From: Rhodamnia argentea
Lineage: Eukaryota; Streptophyta; Magnoliopsida; Myrtales; Myrtaceae
Direction of reading: 5' to 3'
NCBI RefSeq assembly: GCF_020921035.1
Contig: NC_063156.1
Location: 3,348,001-3,412,000, forward strand
Length of the DNA: 64,000 nt
This document shows, piece after piece, positions 24,887 through 35,501 of this stretch; within the stretch, counting starts at the first letter, position 1; each line of letters opens with the position of its first letter. Both the position numbers and the translations under genes were made by a program. A model generated the notes under the pieces. The model saw only the letters and a list, made by a program, of their open reading frames with translations, ran no database searches and had not been told where the DNA came from.

Positions 24887-25046
24887 CCTCAATCCTATGA
24901 ATTTGGTACTTCGAAACTTCAAGCGTATGATTCTTTCTTCTTGTGGGGATTCATTCACAAAGCCAAGATCTTCAAACGAACCAAACGAGTATGTGGAAAT
25001 CAAATCCTCCTCTTCTTAAGTTTGGCCCCATCGTTATCCTAGAAGT

Positions 25047-27344
25047 ATGCTATGTAAAACGAAATTGTGGAGTGCCACATCGTCCACGTCCATCTCCCAT
25101 CTGAACCCACTTCACAAATTCTTTCACCAAACCAAGCGATTGATCAAATCCACGAGTACCCAACAATCAAAAGCCCATTTGGCGGAACACTCATCTTCGC
25201 AGCACTTCTCGGATCAAATTTACAGCTACCTGTTCTCTCGACTCAAGTCACCCTTCGATCTCCTTGAAGCCAAGAGACTGCACGCCGTTTTGATTGTCGG
25301 TGGGGTCTTTGAGCCAGGGACTAATGATGGGTTGTTTGGTTCACAGCTCGTCAACGTTTATGTCAGATTTGGCCGTCTCGATGATGCACTTGATGTGTTC
25401 GAAGAAATGCCCAGGAAGAGTAATGTTGCTTACAATGCCATTCTTAGGGGATTGGTCAGCGCGGAGCGGTTCTCCGAAGCCATTGATTTCTTCCGATGGA
25501 TGCTTAGGGAAGATATTATCCCTGACAATTTCACTTATCCAATTGTTCTCAAGGCTTGTTCCGGGTCAAATGACCTCGAGGTGGGAGAAAAAGTGTGCGA
25601 CTTAATCAAGTTTAATGAGACTAAATTTAATGCAAAACGGAATGCTTACGTTGAATGTGCCATGATCGACATGTTTGCTAAATGCGGTAGCTTAGCAGAG
25701 GCACGCAATGTATTTGAGGAGATGCCGAGGAAGGATTTAGCTTCTTGGAGTGCAATGATAGGCGGGGCCGTCCACAACGGGGATTCGCTTGAAGCATTGA
25801 GTCTGTTTAAAAGAATGGGGCAGGAAGGGTTGAAACCCGATTCTGTGACTGTGGCAAGCATTTTGCCTGCGTGCGGCAAATTGGAAGATGCACATATGGG
25901 AATGGCATTGCAAGGATTTGCAGTGAGGTGTGGTTTTGAGAGTGATATATACGTTTCAAATGCTCTCATAGATATGTACGGTAAATGCATGCTCCTTAAC
26001 AAGGCAAGTGAAGTGTTTTGCAATATCGTGAATAAGGATGCAGTGTCTTGGAGTGCCATTATTGCGGGTTACTCGCAGAATGGCGAGTATTGCCGGAGTG
26101 TGGAGCTTTATCTAGATATGAGCAATGCGGGCATAAAAACTAATGTCATTGTTGCATCGAGAGTTTTGCCTGGACTTGGAAAGCTGAAGTTGCTGAAACA
26201 TGGAAAAGAGATGCACGGTTATTCACTTAAACAAGGGTTTGAATCTGATGGTGTTATAGGGAGCGCACTAATTGATATGTATATGAACTGTGGAACAAAA
26301 AGAGCAGCAGAGAATATTTTATACACGTCGCCTTTTCGTGAAATTGTGATGTTCAACTCAATGATTGCCGGTTATTCAATATCGGGCGATTCTGATTCAG
26401 CCCTTGGCGTATTCCGGAATATCTGGAAGTTCGATCTCACACCAAATGCTGTAACAATTCTAAGCATTCTTCCTGTATGTACTGAAACTGGGAATGTTAC
26501 CCATGGAAAAGAAATCCATGGCTACACAATTAGGACAAGAATTGGAGAAGTGGTATCTGTTGAAAACTCTTTGATAGAAATGTATTGCAAGCGTGGACAT
26601 TTAGAAGTCGGAATCAAGGTTTTCAATGGCATGATGGAAAAGAATATCGTGACATATAACACGATCATCTGCGCTCATGCAACCCATGGTCTGGGAGAGC
26701 AGGCACTCTCATTTTTCGAAGAAATGAAGGAGTTGAGAATGAGACCCAACAAAGTTACCTTCATTGGACTCCTTTCGGCTTGTAGCCATGCAGGTTTGGT
26801 TGAGAAAGGATGGCGTCTCTATGATGCAATGAGAAGCGAATACAAGATTATGCCAGAAAGGGAACACTATTCATGCATGGTGGACCTTCTGGGAAGAGCG
26901 GGACAGCTCGACCGTGCGTTCATCTTCATCAAGGAAATGCCTGTGGAACCGGATATTAGTGTCTGGGGAAGTTTACTGAGTGCTTGCAGACCTCATAACA
27001 ACGTTGTGCTAGCTAGTTTTGTGGGAAGGAAAATCATAGATGAGAACCTGATAGATCCAGGACACCACATGCTTCTGTACCAGATTTACGCATCCTGCCA
27101 GAGATGGCAGGATGCTTCACTTGTCAGGTCGGTGATAAAAGAGAAGGGCTTGTCGAAGACCCCTGGAAGGAGTTGGATCCAGATCGGGTTTGGAATTCAC
27201 ACATTCCATGCAAGAGGTCAGATACATCCCGAGTCGGACAACATCTACCGAGTTTTGGATCTCTTGCTATTGGAGATGAAGGAGAAAGGGGACGTACTGG
27301 ATCAAGGTTCTTCATCCGAGGATCTAATAGAGAAAAGTGGCTAG
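25047..27344 (+). CDS. Pentatricopeptide repeat protein, PLS class with E/E+ domain, probably mitochondrial
   Basis: Sequence-specific organelle RNA-binding protein; PLS-class members mostly specify C-to-U editing sites. It is a single 765-aa frame without introns, as usual for the family. Residues 1 to about 45 are rich in Ser, Thr, Lys and Arg with no acidic residue, fitting a mitochondrial presequence. From about residue 95 onward, P, L and S motifs alternate, with repeated signatures such as NALIDMYGKC, EMPRKDLASWSAMI and GLKPDSVTVASILPAC. The C-terminus has E and E+ motifs (WGSLLSAC, then KGLSKTPGRSWIQ, then HPESDNIYRVLDLL) and stops without a DYW deaminase domain. It would therefore need a DYW partner if it acts in editing. 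The start is the first ATG of the frame. Which named PPR protein it corresponds to is not clear. Confidence 0.95.
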   Translation: MLCKTKLWSATSSTSISHLNPLHKFFHQTKRLIKSTSTQQSKAHLAEHSSSQHFSDQIYSYLFSRLKSPFDLLEAKRLHAVLIVGGVFEPGTNDGLFGSQLVNVYVRFGRLDDALDVFEEMPRKSNVAYNAILRGLVSAERFSEAIDFFRWMLREDIIPDNFTYPIVLKACSGSNDLEVGEKVCDLIKFNETKFNAKRNAYVECAMIDMFAKCGSLAEARNVFEEMPRKDLASWSAMIGGAVHNGDSLEALSLFKRMGQEGLKPDSVTVASILPACGKLEDAHMGMALQGFAVRCGFESDIYVSNALIDMYGKCMLLNKASEVFCNIVNKDAVSWSAIIAGYSQNGEYCRSVELYLDMSNAGIKTNVIVASRVLPGLGKLKLLKHGKEMHGYSLKQGFESDGVIGSALIDMYMNCGTKRAAENILYTSPFREIVMFNSMIAGYSISGDSDSALGVFRNIWKFDLTPNAVTILSILPVCTETGNVTHGKEIHGYTIRTRIGEVVSVENSLIEMYCKRGHLEVGIKVFNGMMEKNIVTYNTIICAHATHGLGEQALSFFEEMKELRMRPNKVTFIGLLSACSHAGLVEKGWRLYDAMRSEYKIMPEREHYSCMVDLLGRAGQLDRAFIFIKEMPVEPDISVWGSLLSACRPHNNVVLASFVGRKIIDENLIDPGHHMLLYQIYASCQRWQDASLVRSVIKEKGLSKTPGRSWIQIGFGIHTFHARGQIHPESDNIYRVLDLLLLEMKEKGDVLDQGSSSEDLIEKSG

Positions 27345-28205
27345 CAACTAAAGGAAAATTATCGGTTGGGTATAAGAATGCTACCGCGAGGACCGGACAA
27401 CAAGACAAACAACAGTTGTCGTCTGAAAGCGTTCCCTCGAGAATGAATCTCCTAAAGCTCGGAGCAGAATGGAGGGCTGGTTCCGTGAGGAAAAGAAGTT
27501 GTAGCTTGCTCCACCGATTTCGCTGGTCTAGGGGTGGCCCACTCTTCGGGAGTCGCCAGGCGGGTTGAGATAGTGTTTCCAGTGGCTGCTGGTGTCGGAC
27601 ATAGCTTCTATGCTTGGCCTTCAGGTATATCATGATCACAACAGGCACAGAGTACATCCAATTGTATGCTCCCCACAAAGGCTGACTGACAATAATTCCC
27701 CCACTAAACTACTGAAAGGAACATAATTTGCCAGCACCGGCCAACTAAGCAACTATGCCACAATCAATCCTACTCTTTTTTCCGAAATGTAAATATATTG
27801 TCAAATTGCTTGAAATTGAATGAAGATGCCTTTCAAAGTAGTTGTTGGAAAGAATCATGTCAGAATCTGGCTACCAGCTAGTGAAAATAATGCCTGGCAT
27901 TACGTGCTGCACTGCTTCAAATATCAGAAACAAAAGGACACCACCTGTTTGCTACGAACGGATCCCGAATGTCATTCTTCTATAACCTTGTTACCCTCAA
28001 AAAGCAATATCAAGAACGGAGTGGGCCTACGTTACCACCGTCGATGGTGGAGATCTAAATATGAGAATGTACAAGCAAAAGCATAAAGTATGAAAGATGT
28101 TTCAGATTAGAAAGACTGATTAGTTTCAGGCTCTTCGTATGGTTTACCATCCTCCAAACCGGTCCCCAGAGCGGATGCCGTTTGCCAACCAAAGTAGACT
28201 CGATT
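27345..28205. other. Convergent 3' region between the PPR gene and ASY3
   Basis: The PPR gene (plus) and ASY3 (minus) end tail-to-tail about 860 bases apart, so this stretch should hold both 3' UTRs. The open frames at 27104-27568, 27124-27678 and 27820-28086 have no family resemblance and overlap these UTRs. Confidence 0.5.
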
Positions 28206-31200
28206 TCAAGATAGAAGTCCGCCTTCTAAACACTTCTCCATGACAAGTTTCAACTGGAGCATTTGCTCCCTCGCCAACTGCAATCAATTTTGAAAAAGAA
28301 AATCGTCACAAGGCCATATGGAAACTCCTAATCTTGTCTCGGCTCTAATTTAGTCATAATTCGTGCGTGATCACGTGATGTCCTATCACCGTAATCTTCA
28401 GAGAATTAGACCGCAAACAACATAGCATGAGTAGTTGGAGGTACAAAATATTGCAAAGACAATAATCTACATGAAAACAATCAAGATCAAAACAGAGATC
28501 AAAATCCGAGCCACACTTCCTTGTAAGTGAAACAGTCCAATGAGTAGCGCTTTTGAATGTCTACGTGCCACCAGTATATTTTTGCGGGCATGAGGTCAAG
28601 AAACTTACCTTGTTCATGTCTGAGATCCTTTTCTCAGCATCATGGAGTTGGGTCCCAATTGCTTCTTCCAGTTGCAAGATAAGTTTCTTGTGTGAAGCTT
28701 CTGAAATTGCAGAAAGTGAAGGGAAGTGTTAATATTCTTGAAGGATGGGAAAACCAACAGTATCAAATCTTAAATTTCAACATAGTTGCACCTGCACCCA
28801 ACTCATTTCATCATTATGTAGTGAAGAGAACAACTCAGTTGATTAATACAAATCAGTTAAGCCACAGGTCTAGAAGCATATGGGAATTAAGTAATGTTGT
28901 GCTTAAAGTACCTTCTTATACTGCATGTGGGTTTCTCAAAGAACTAAAAGACTTAATCTTATCTGTACTCAGGCAGTCAGGCTCAACTCTCAAACTTCCG
29001 TTTAAGATTCTTTATTGATGCCTCTTTAGACGCAAGGATTATTTGTGAGGTCACATTTATCTTCAATGTCCCAGAAAATCTTGATTTATGCCAACTTATG
29101 TGAATTTCAAGATGACCATGCACTTCTAAAGAAGTCAAACTACGCTGCTCATGCAGTCTTCATGCAGCAAACCCCACCAGAGCAAAAGAACATACTCTGC
29201 TTCTCCATAACTTCTGCCAACTGTAATTTGTTCTTCTCAAGACCTTCAATTGTCCCTTTGAAACTCTGAAGGTGCCGATTAATTTCTTTTATGAAATTCC
29301 CGTGAATCAAGTTGAGTTGTTCATCTTGCTCTGCAATTAAGAAGCAAAGAAACGTTGTGATGTACAAGACTCCTAATGGAGCAAAGGATGACCAAGGCTA
29401 CTCAAGAATGAACCTTCCAAAGGCATGATGCAAACAATGAAACACGTACAATACCCTCAGCGCCACTATAGTATATGCAAAGTCAAATTAAAATAGTAAC
29501 CATATTACGAGAGTTATCTTAGCTCTCAGCCTAATGTCTGAAGTTCACTAGTACATTGTAGATAAAACTTTTCCACGGTCAGGAAAAGTTTCACCGAAAG
29601 TTAAGTCATGCCAATGCGAAAGTAGTAACAAGTGCCATTTATCATATGCAAGGATCATATATGTATGTATGTGTATATATGCATAAGGGTCATTTAATAT
29701 GTAAGGGCCATATATAGTTCTAAACCATGGCAATATGATGAATAAACTTATCATCATGGTCATTTTCATCTGGTGACATCACCTTCCAACAATCATTTCT
29801 GCAAGTCACTGGAGGAGGACCTTGACTGTGGATTGTGGTCTTCCTACTCTAGTAGATAAAGGCTGACAAATGGTTCTTACAAAATATTCAAACAATGTGA
29901 CAGAACATTACCCTCCATTGATTTGTTTCAAAATGTAATGAAAGGATGCACATAGTTCATAGTTGCTATACGGGAGTAAAAGTTTGGAAGTGTTACAAAC
30001 ATTTAGTCAGTTCCACATTTCAATGCTATCATCGAAATGACTATGGCAGCCTGGGAGATAATAGTTCTTACCTTGGAATTCTGTTTCTAGACGTTTCCTT
30101 TTTTGTTTGTTTAGGCTTTTAAGCTTCCCCCTAAAGGAAGAAAAGAGAGATTGTAACGCGCAAGGATATTGACTGTTCAATTAAGAGCAGCCTAGCTTAC
30201 ATACACCTACATGTCTGATTGAATTTGAGACTCAACAGTTTGCAGTTGCACACGAATCCTCTCAGTAACGGATGTCATAATTTCAGCAGACTTCTTCCTG
30301 GTAACTGACTTCAACTTGCTTTTAAGCTTCTCTAAGGCCAAGGCAAGCAATCCAAAATCCCTGAAGAATCATTTTCATGCAATGACAAGCGAGCAGGAAG
30401 CAACTTATGAAGAGACTATACTGTTATGTTAGGAAATTGAATGAGGGGAAAAGAAAAAAAGAAGCGAACCTTGCATGTCCATCCTCTGTATTTTCTTCCA
30501 CTGTATGTCGCAGCAAATTGCTTTCTCCAGTCTCTGCAATTTCGAGCCAGACAATGATTTGAGAAGCTTATGCACAAAGAGAAAACAACTTATAAGGTAT
30601 TTGAGACTAAAGGAAGGAAGAAAGAAAGATAGTGCAGGACTAATGCCTTTTGGAGAGCTTGAGGCGGGATCAGAGTCACAAGACTTAATTCCTCCATCAC
30701 TGCACTGCCTCTTAGTTCTATGCAGCATAAACTTCAGTTTCTCAGCAACACCAGTTTCTGGTGAGAATGCCTCCTCTTTGTGAGGACCTGCAGGAGAACA
30801 TTATAAGCAGCTAAGAAAATTAAAATGGGGGGAAGATGGGCGGATAAAAGAGAAAATAATATAAAGGAGAAAACTCCAGAAGGAACAGGCAGAGGCCACA
30901 GCAACTGGTTAAGACCAATAAATCATGTAGTACTTTATTTCACTCCAAGCGTTGATCTCAAATACTTGGTTAAACGCTTCCATCCAGCATGAGTACCCTC
31001 GTCAACCAGTATTTCAGATTAAGCGAATATCGAAGTAGTAGACTATAATATGCTTGGCCTAAAGACATGCTACTTCAGTTGGATGATTACAATTCATGAT
31101 ATAATTGTCAGCGAAACTCACCAACACTGCACCTTAAATATAGTTTTATTAGATAGTCCTTACTGAAGTAAATCTTAGGTTCTACTTGTGACAGTCGTTC

Positions 31201-33417
31201 ACTTCTGCAAACTATTCTACTGAGGCAACATGTCTAATCCCAGACATAACAAGAGGATTTCAAATTGCCATGCGCATAAGGGAACAGATATTATTCTTAA
31301 CCCAACTTAAATTATTATTTTAGTGATAAATCCAAGAACGCAGCTCTTCTAAACTACTAATGACTCCCAACACCCACATGTAAACAATACATCTGCATGA
31401 CAAAACTATATTTCAGTAGTTATCAAATTTAGCCTTAATTACAGAGACACATTTGCCTTAAACATCAATTCCTTTAATAAGATATGTACAGCAAGTGCAC
31501 CCCCCAATCCCATGATGCTTGTAATCCATGGGTAAATAAAATTAAAGCACTAGTTATTATACCAATATCCACCTATCATCAATTCTGTGACGGAATTTGC
31601 AATCAACTACTGGAACAATGGGTTCCATGATGGATATACCTTCTTCCTCAGAGCTCTCTGACTCTTTCTCTTCAGATGATGATTCAGATGAGCTATGATC
31701 TACGTCTTTCTCCTTCGAAAGGACTGCATTTCTCAGAGGAGAATCTGGAAGCTCCTTTGCAACTTCCTGGATGTTTAATAAGGAAGTCCATTGACAGACA
31801 AAACCGAATTCAAGTACATATAGTATAAAATTCCTTATCAATGATTCAATATCATCAGTAAAAAGAAGAAACACGATAAACAACGGGGGATACAAAAGCT
31901 TCAGATTGCACCCTAGATCCATCTTGAAGCTTCCTTGAATGAAAACTCTTGAAGCCGAAGATATCTTCCTTGTCAAAAATTCCTTTTCCTCGCACAAAAT
32001 TACCAGCTTCCTGCTCCACCTGGTCTTCTTGAGTCAATGGACTTGGCGAGGAGCCCGCCATCCGAGTTCTTTGAAGTGTTGGACTTGGGGAATCATCTTG
32101 TTGATCAACATAAACTTTTGGGAATGTGTTACCAGTACATTCTCTCTGGTCCTTATTATTGGCTAAAGCTGGGCTGTTAATAGCTTCATGCTGACATGGT
32201 TTGCTTACTGCTGGTTGCTTCGGGAGATCTTTTTCTCGACAAATCTTTTTTGGTTTGATGTCGACAGGCAAAGTGACGTTAAGCAAGCTTCGTCTTCTGT
32301 AACCATGTGGAGATGATCTTTCCTCTGATGGTGAATTTTTATTTCTGTCAGTTGAGCGCTGATTCTCATCCTGATTGTTCTTTGACGAAAATGAAAGCTT
32401 CCGTGGATCAGTTCTGGCATATTTTCTCCCAGTTTTCTGGTTGCTGATAACTTTTGAAGAACTTCCTTTGGCAGTGCCTCGTATTCCAATGTGCCCCTCT
32501 TCAAACCTAAAGCTATTTCTTTCCTTGGATTTCTGTTTGTAAGACGAGAGAAGGCCACTTTCTAATTTCTTCAGACGTGACTTACTTGAGGCTTTTTTTC
32601 GGGTCAAAGCTCGAGTCACTGGCCTTCTATTTGAACAATCTGGGCTTTCAGAATCGTTCTCTATCGTATCTGAATTTTGTTTAGGCTTAGCAACTGTATC
32701 AACTGTTCGATTCAAGTTCTGCTCTGACTGAAGCGAGGTGACACCAACCTCAACAGGCTGCCAGCTGGACTTCTCTTTGTTAGGTGAGGAAACAGTTTCC
32801 AGCAACTCCCGGAGCTTGATCCTCAAAGATTCACTTTGATTCTTCACTTTACTTCCAGTCCTGTCCCCCAGAGTTGTTCCATTTGATGTAAGCGCTACCC
32901 TTACAGTCGAAGATGCACACTTATGCACAGTCTCTGCAATTTCATTCCTCTCTTCATTCATCTTGTGGTCATCGAACCTTTTCTGGCTGACATGATCAGA
33001 CTGTAAAACTGAGGCCTGTTTGGGAAAAAGTTGAACTGAGTGATCCACTGGTGCACCTTTCAATCCATTGGCTTTGCTGTGCATCTCATTTTTGTCTGTT
33101 TTAGTTCCAGTAAGCTTTGCACGCAATACACTTTCTGAGCCTGCTGAGTTTTTGTAATTAGATCTCTTGGTAATCCATGGGGATCCTTCATGCTCCTGAC
33201 ATTCATTTTGCCTTGCTCTGTCAATAGCTGCTACACCTCCTCCAGGTAAATCTTGTTTGTTAGCGTCTACACCAAACTCAGTTGGCACTGAACCCTCATC
33301 GTCCCTCACTGGTCCAGGTATCCTCCTTGCTGATGAGTCCACCATAATTCCTATGGAAATTTTCCTTGATTGGCTGCTTGTAAAGAAGTTACTTCCATAA
33401 CTGCGATTGCCACTCAT
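28206..33417 (-). CDS. ASY3: Meiosis-specific chromosome axis protein ASY3
   Basis: Axis protein that works with the HORMA protein ASY1 in homologous synapsis and crossover formation. Coding exons are 31894-33417, 31640-31766, about 30641-30787, 30470-30533, 30211-30360, 30072-30130, 29196-29330, 28609-28700 and 28206-28277. Phases close throughout and give about 789 aa; from memory Arabidopsis ASY3 is 793 aa. The N-terminus MSGNRSYGSN...SSQSRKISIG is the conserved N-terminal segment that in plants includes the ASY1-binding closure motif. NSDTIENDSESP followed by RRPVTRAL is a second conserved block. The C-terminal exons encode a long coiled coil (about residue 620 to the end), the oligomerisation region, ending LAREQMLQLKLVMEKCLEGG. 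The start was chosen by homology: the ATG lies six bases after a good acceptor that ends a 5' UTR intron. The donor after exon 30641-30787 is ambiguous (GT after 30641 or GC after 30647; two-residue difference). Confidence 0.93.
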
Positions 33418-34228
33418 CTGATTCTGCACCCAAGATGAAAACTCTGGTCGAATCAATTCTCAAATGTGTTGTTGCAAGATTTCAGCCCATACATAACAAA
33501 TTTTCCTTTGGAGCATTAATTACAAAATCCTTATAAAGACGCATGAGCGAAGTAAACCAGAAAGGCCTGATATAATGCACAAAGCTTGAATTAAATTGAA
33601 AAGTCTAAATTAACAGAGCGAACAAAAAACATGTTCAAGCTTGCGACAATCAAATTAAAGAATCCAACAGTCAATTTCAAAGAGGATTCTGCAAAAGGAC
33701 CACTGATAGCAGCAGATGAGACTCGACAAATTGTACAGATAACATTGAGCCGAAACCGGGCTAAGTCTCCAATGGAAACCAAATTAGATGCTTAAATACA
33801 CTAATCCTCATTCCTCCTCATGGATAATGCCACCATCTATTTGTTTTTCAGATTGACTCTTTTCGGACGAATCCAGACACCTAATCAGCTGACGATGCAA
33901 ATTGCCGACGTCAGAATTCCACAACCGTGTTTAAGAAGTCTCCTGAACTTCGCCGTTTCTCAAATCATCACAACAGCAAAAAATGCACCTACGAAATTCA
34001 GACAAGCACAGAAGAGACGTTCCTTGACCATCCGATTCTCCAACTTCCGCAGTTCCGATACTGACGAAAACAAACGAAGCACGAAGCTCACTCGCAAACT
34101 GATCCGCCTCACTGTGAACTGAAGGAATCAGAGACATCGACTGATTACCTGATTCGAGCGAAGGACGAACTCGGATACAGACAAACAGAAGCCGAATCGC
34201 TCGAGGAAGTGCAATCGCCAAGATATAC

Positions 34229-34435
34229 CTGAAGACGCAGCAAGCGCAGACTTCGGCGATCCAGGGAGAGGTGAGGCTCGATCAGAAATGTCGACTACCG
34301 AGACTTCGTGGAGAGAGAGAGAGAAGCGAAGCTTTCGCTCAGTCTCTCGAAGTCGCTTGAAGAAGAAGAAGAAGAAGAAGGAGAATCGACTAGCAGTGAA
34401 CTTGGGCGGGAACAGAGGGAACGCGAGCATTTAGT
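34229..34435 (-). other. ASY3: 5' UTR exon of ASY3 and its leader intron
   Basis: On the minus strand a CT- and TTC-rich leader ends with CTTCAG followed by GTATAT at 34228-34223, a good donor. It pairs with the acceptor just before 33423, giving a leader intron of about 800 bases. A CTT run (34359-34381) lies inside this exon. The transcription start is unknown; if it lies upstream of 34430, an ATG there would open a short upstream frame. Confidence 0.55.
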
Positions 34436-35501
34436 GAACTGGAACGATTAAGTTCATGCTAACGTACTCGCCCGTGCGCAATGCGCACCCGCGAGGTATT
34501 CAAAAATTTACAAACTGATAATTTCGCTTCACTACCGCCAAATTATTTTTCGGAAAAAGGAAGTTATCCGCTTTACAACACCAACAAGTGATGTTTATGC
34601 AAACTATTTTTTGGTCTTAAAAAATGTGTTCGAGAGCTTTTATTTGATTAGCATCAAAATTAAAAAATAAGTTCTTGCACGTGATGACATTTCAAGTTTT
34701 TAAATAATAATTATATAAATATCACTATTGATGGTCCCTTTACTTTTGCTTGAAAATAAATAAAAAATCGAGTTATTATTTTTGTTTAAATATGATTATC
34801 TACTTTCTAAAATATGCCATGATAGTCAAATTACTGATATGGATATCAGAACACATGAGTCGTGTTATAATTTACTCGATATTATTTATGGGATGTTAAA
34901 TAGATTTCATATCAAGCAACATAAAAGCTAGAAAAAGAAACAAAATAAAGAGAGCGGGGATGTAAACCGAGCTTGAGCTTGAGCCATTGCTCGTCCCTCG
35001 CAGACGTTATGGTCACTCGAGCTATAATCACGATGATTGTTGCTGTGAGATCTTGAGCTCGCAGATTCATAGCTCATGATGATGACCAATTGAACTTCGA
35101 TTTGGTGATCGTGTGAGAGAGTCGGTTATAACATGTCAAAAAAAAAATAGAAAAGAAAAAGTATTTGTATGAATGAATATTTGACGGGGTCGGCAAATTC
35201 CGTTATCGAATCAGTCATTGGTCAAAATTTTTTAAAAGATGATTTTTTTTTTGTCTTTATTTTTTTTAATATTAAAAGGTAGAGAGACGATTTTAACTTT
35301 CGAGAAAATTTACCGAGCAGCTGACGTGGCACTCCGCGTAAAAATGTAGATGAGCCCCGCCGAGAAATTATCCGGCGCAAACCAATAGTGTCTCCCCAAT
35401 CCCGCGAAGAAGATATCATCATCCAGTAACAGCTCTCCTTTTCGCCATATCCTCAACATTCAGTGAGGCAATCCACCAAACACCTCTCCGTCTCCCCCGC
35501 C
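34436..35501. promoter_or_regulatory. Shared divergent promoter region of ASY3 and PPO1
   Basis: ASY3 and PPO1 are transcribed away from each other from this roughly 1-kb AT-rich stretch. A CCAAT pentamer in the PPO1 direction lies at about 35381-35385. I see no canonical TATA box for either gene within the usual distance. Confidence 0.45.

Noticed and set aside
31557-31997. A separate 146-codon gene on the minus strand
   Set aside because: Its C-terminal half is ASY3 exon 31640-31766; the rest is intron read-through.
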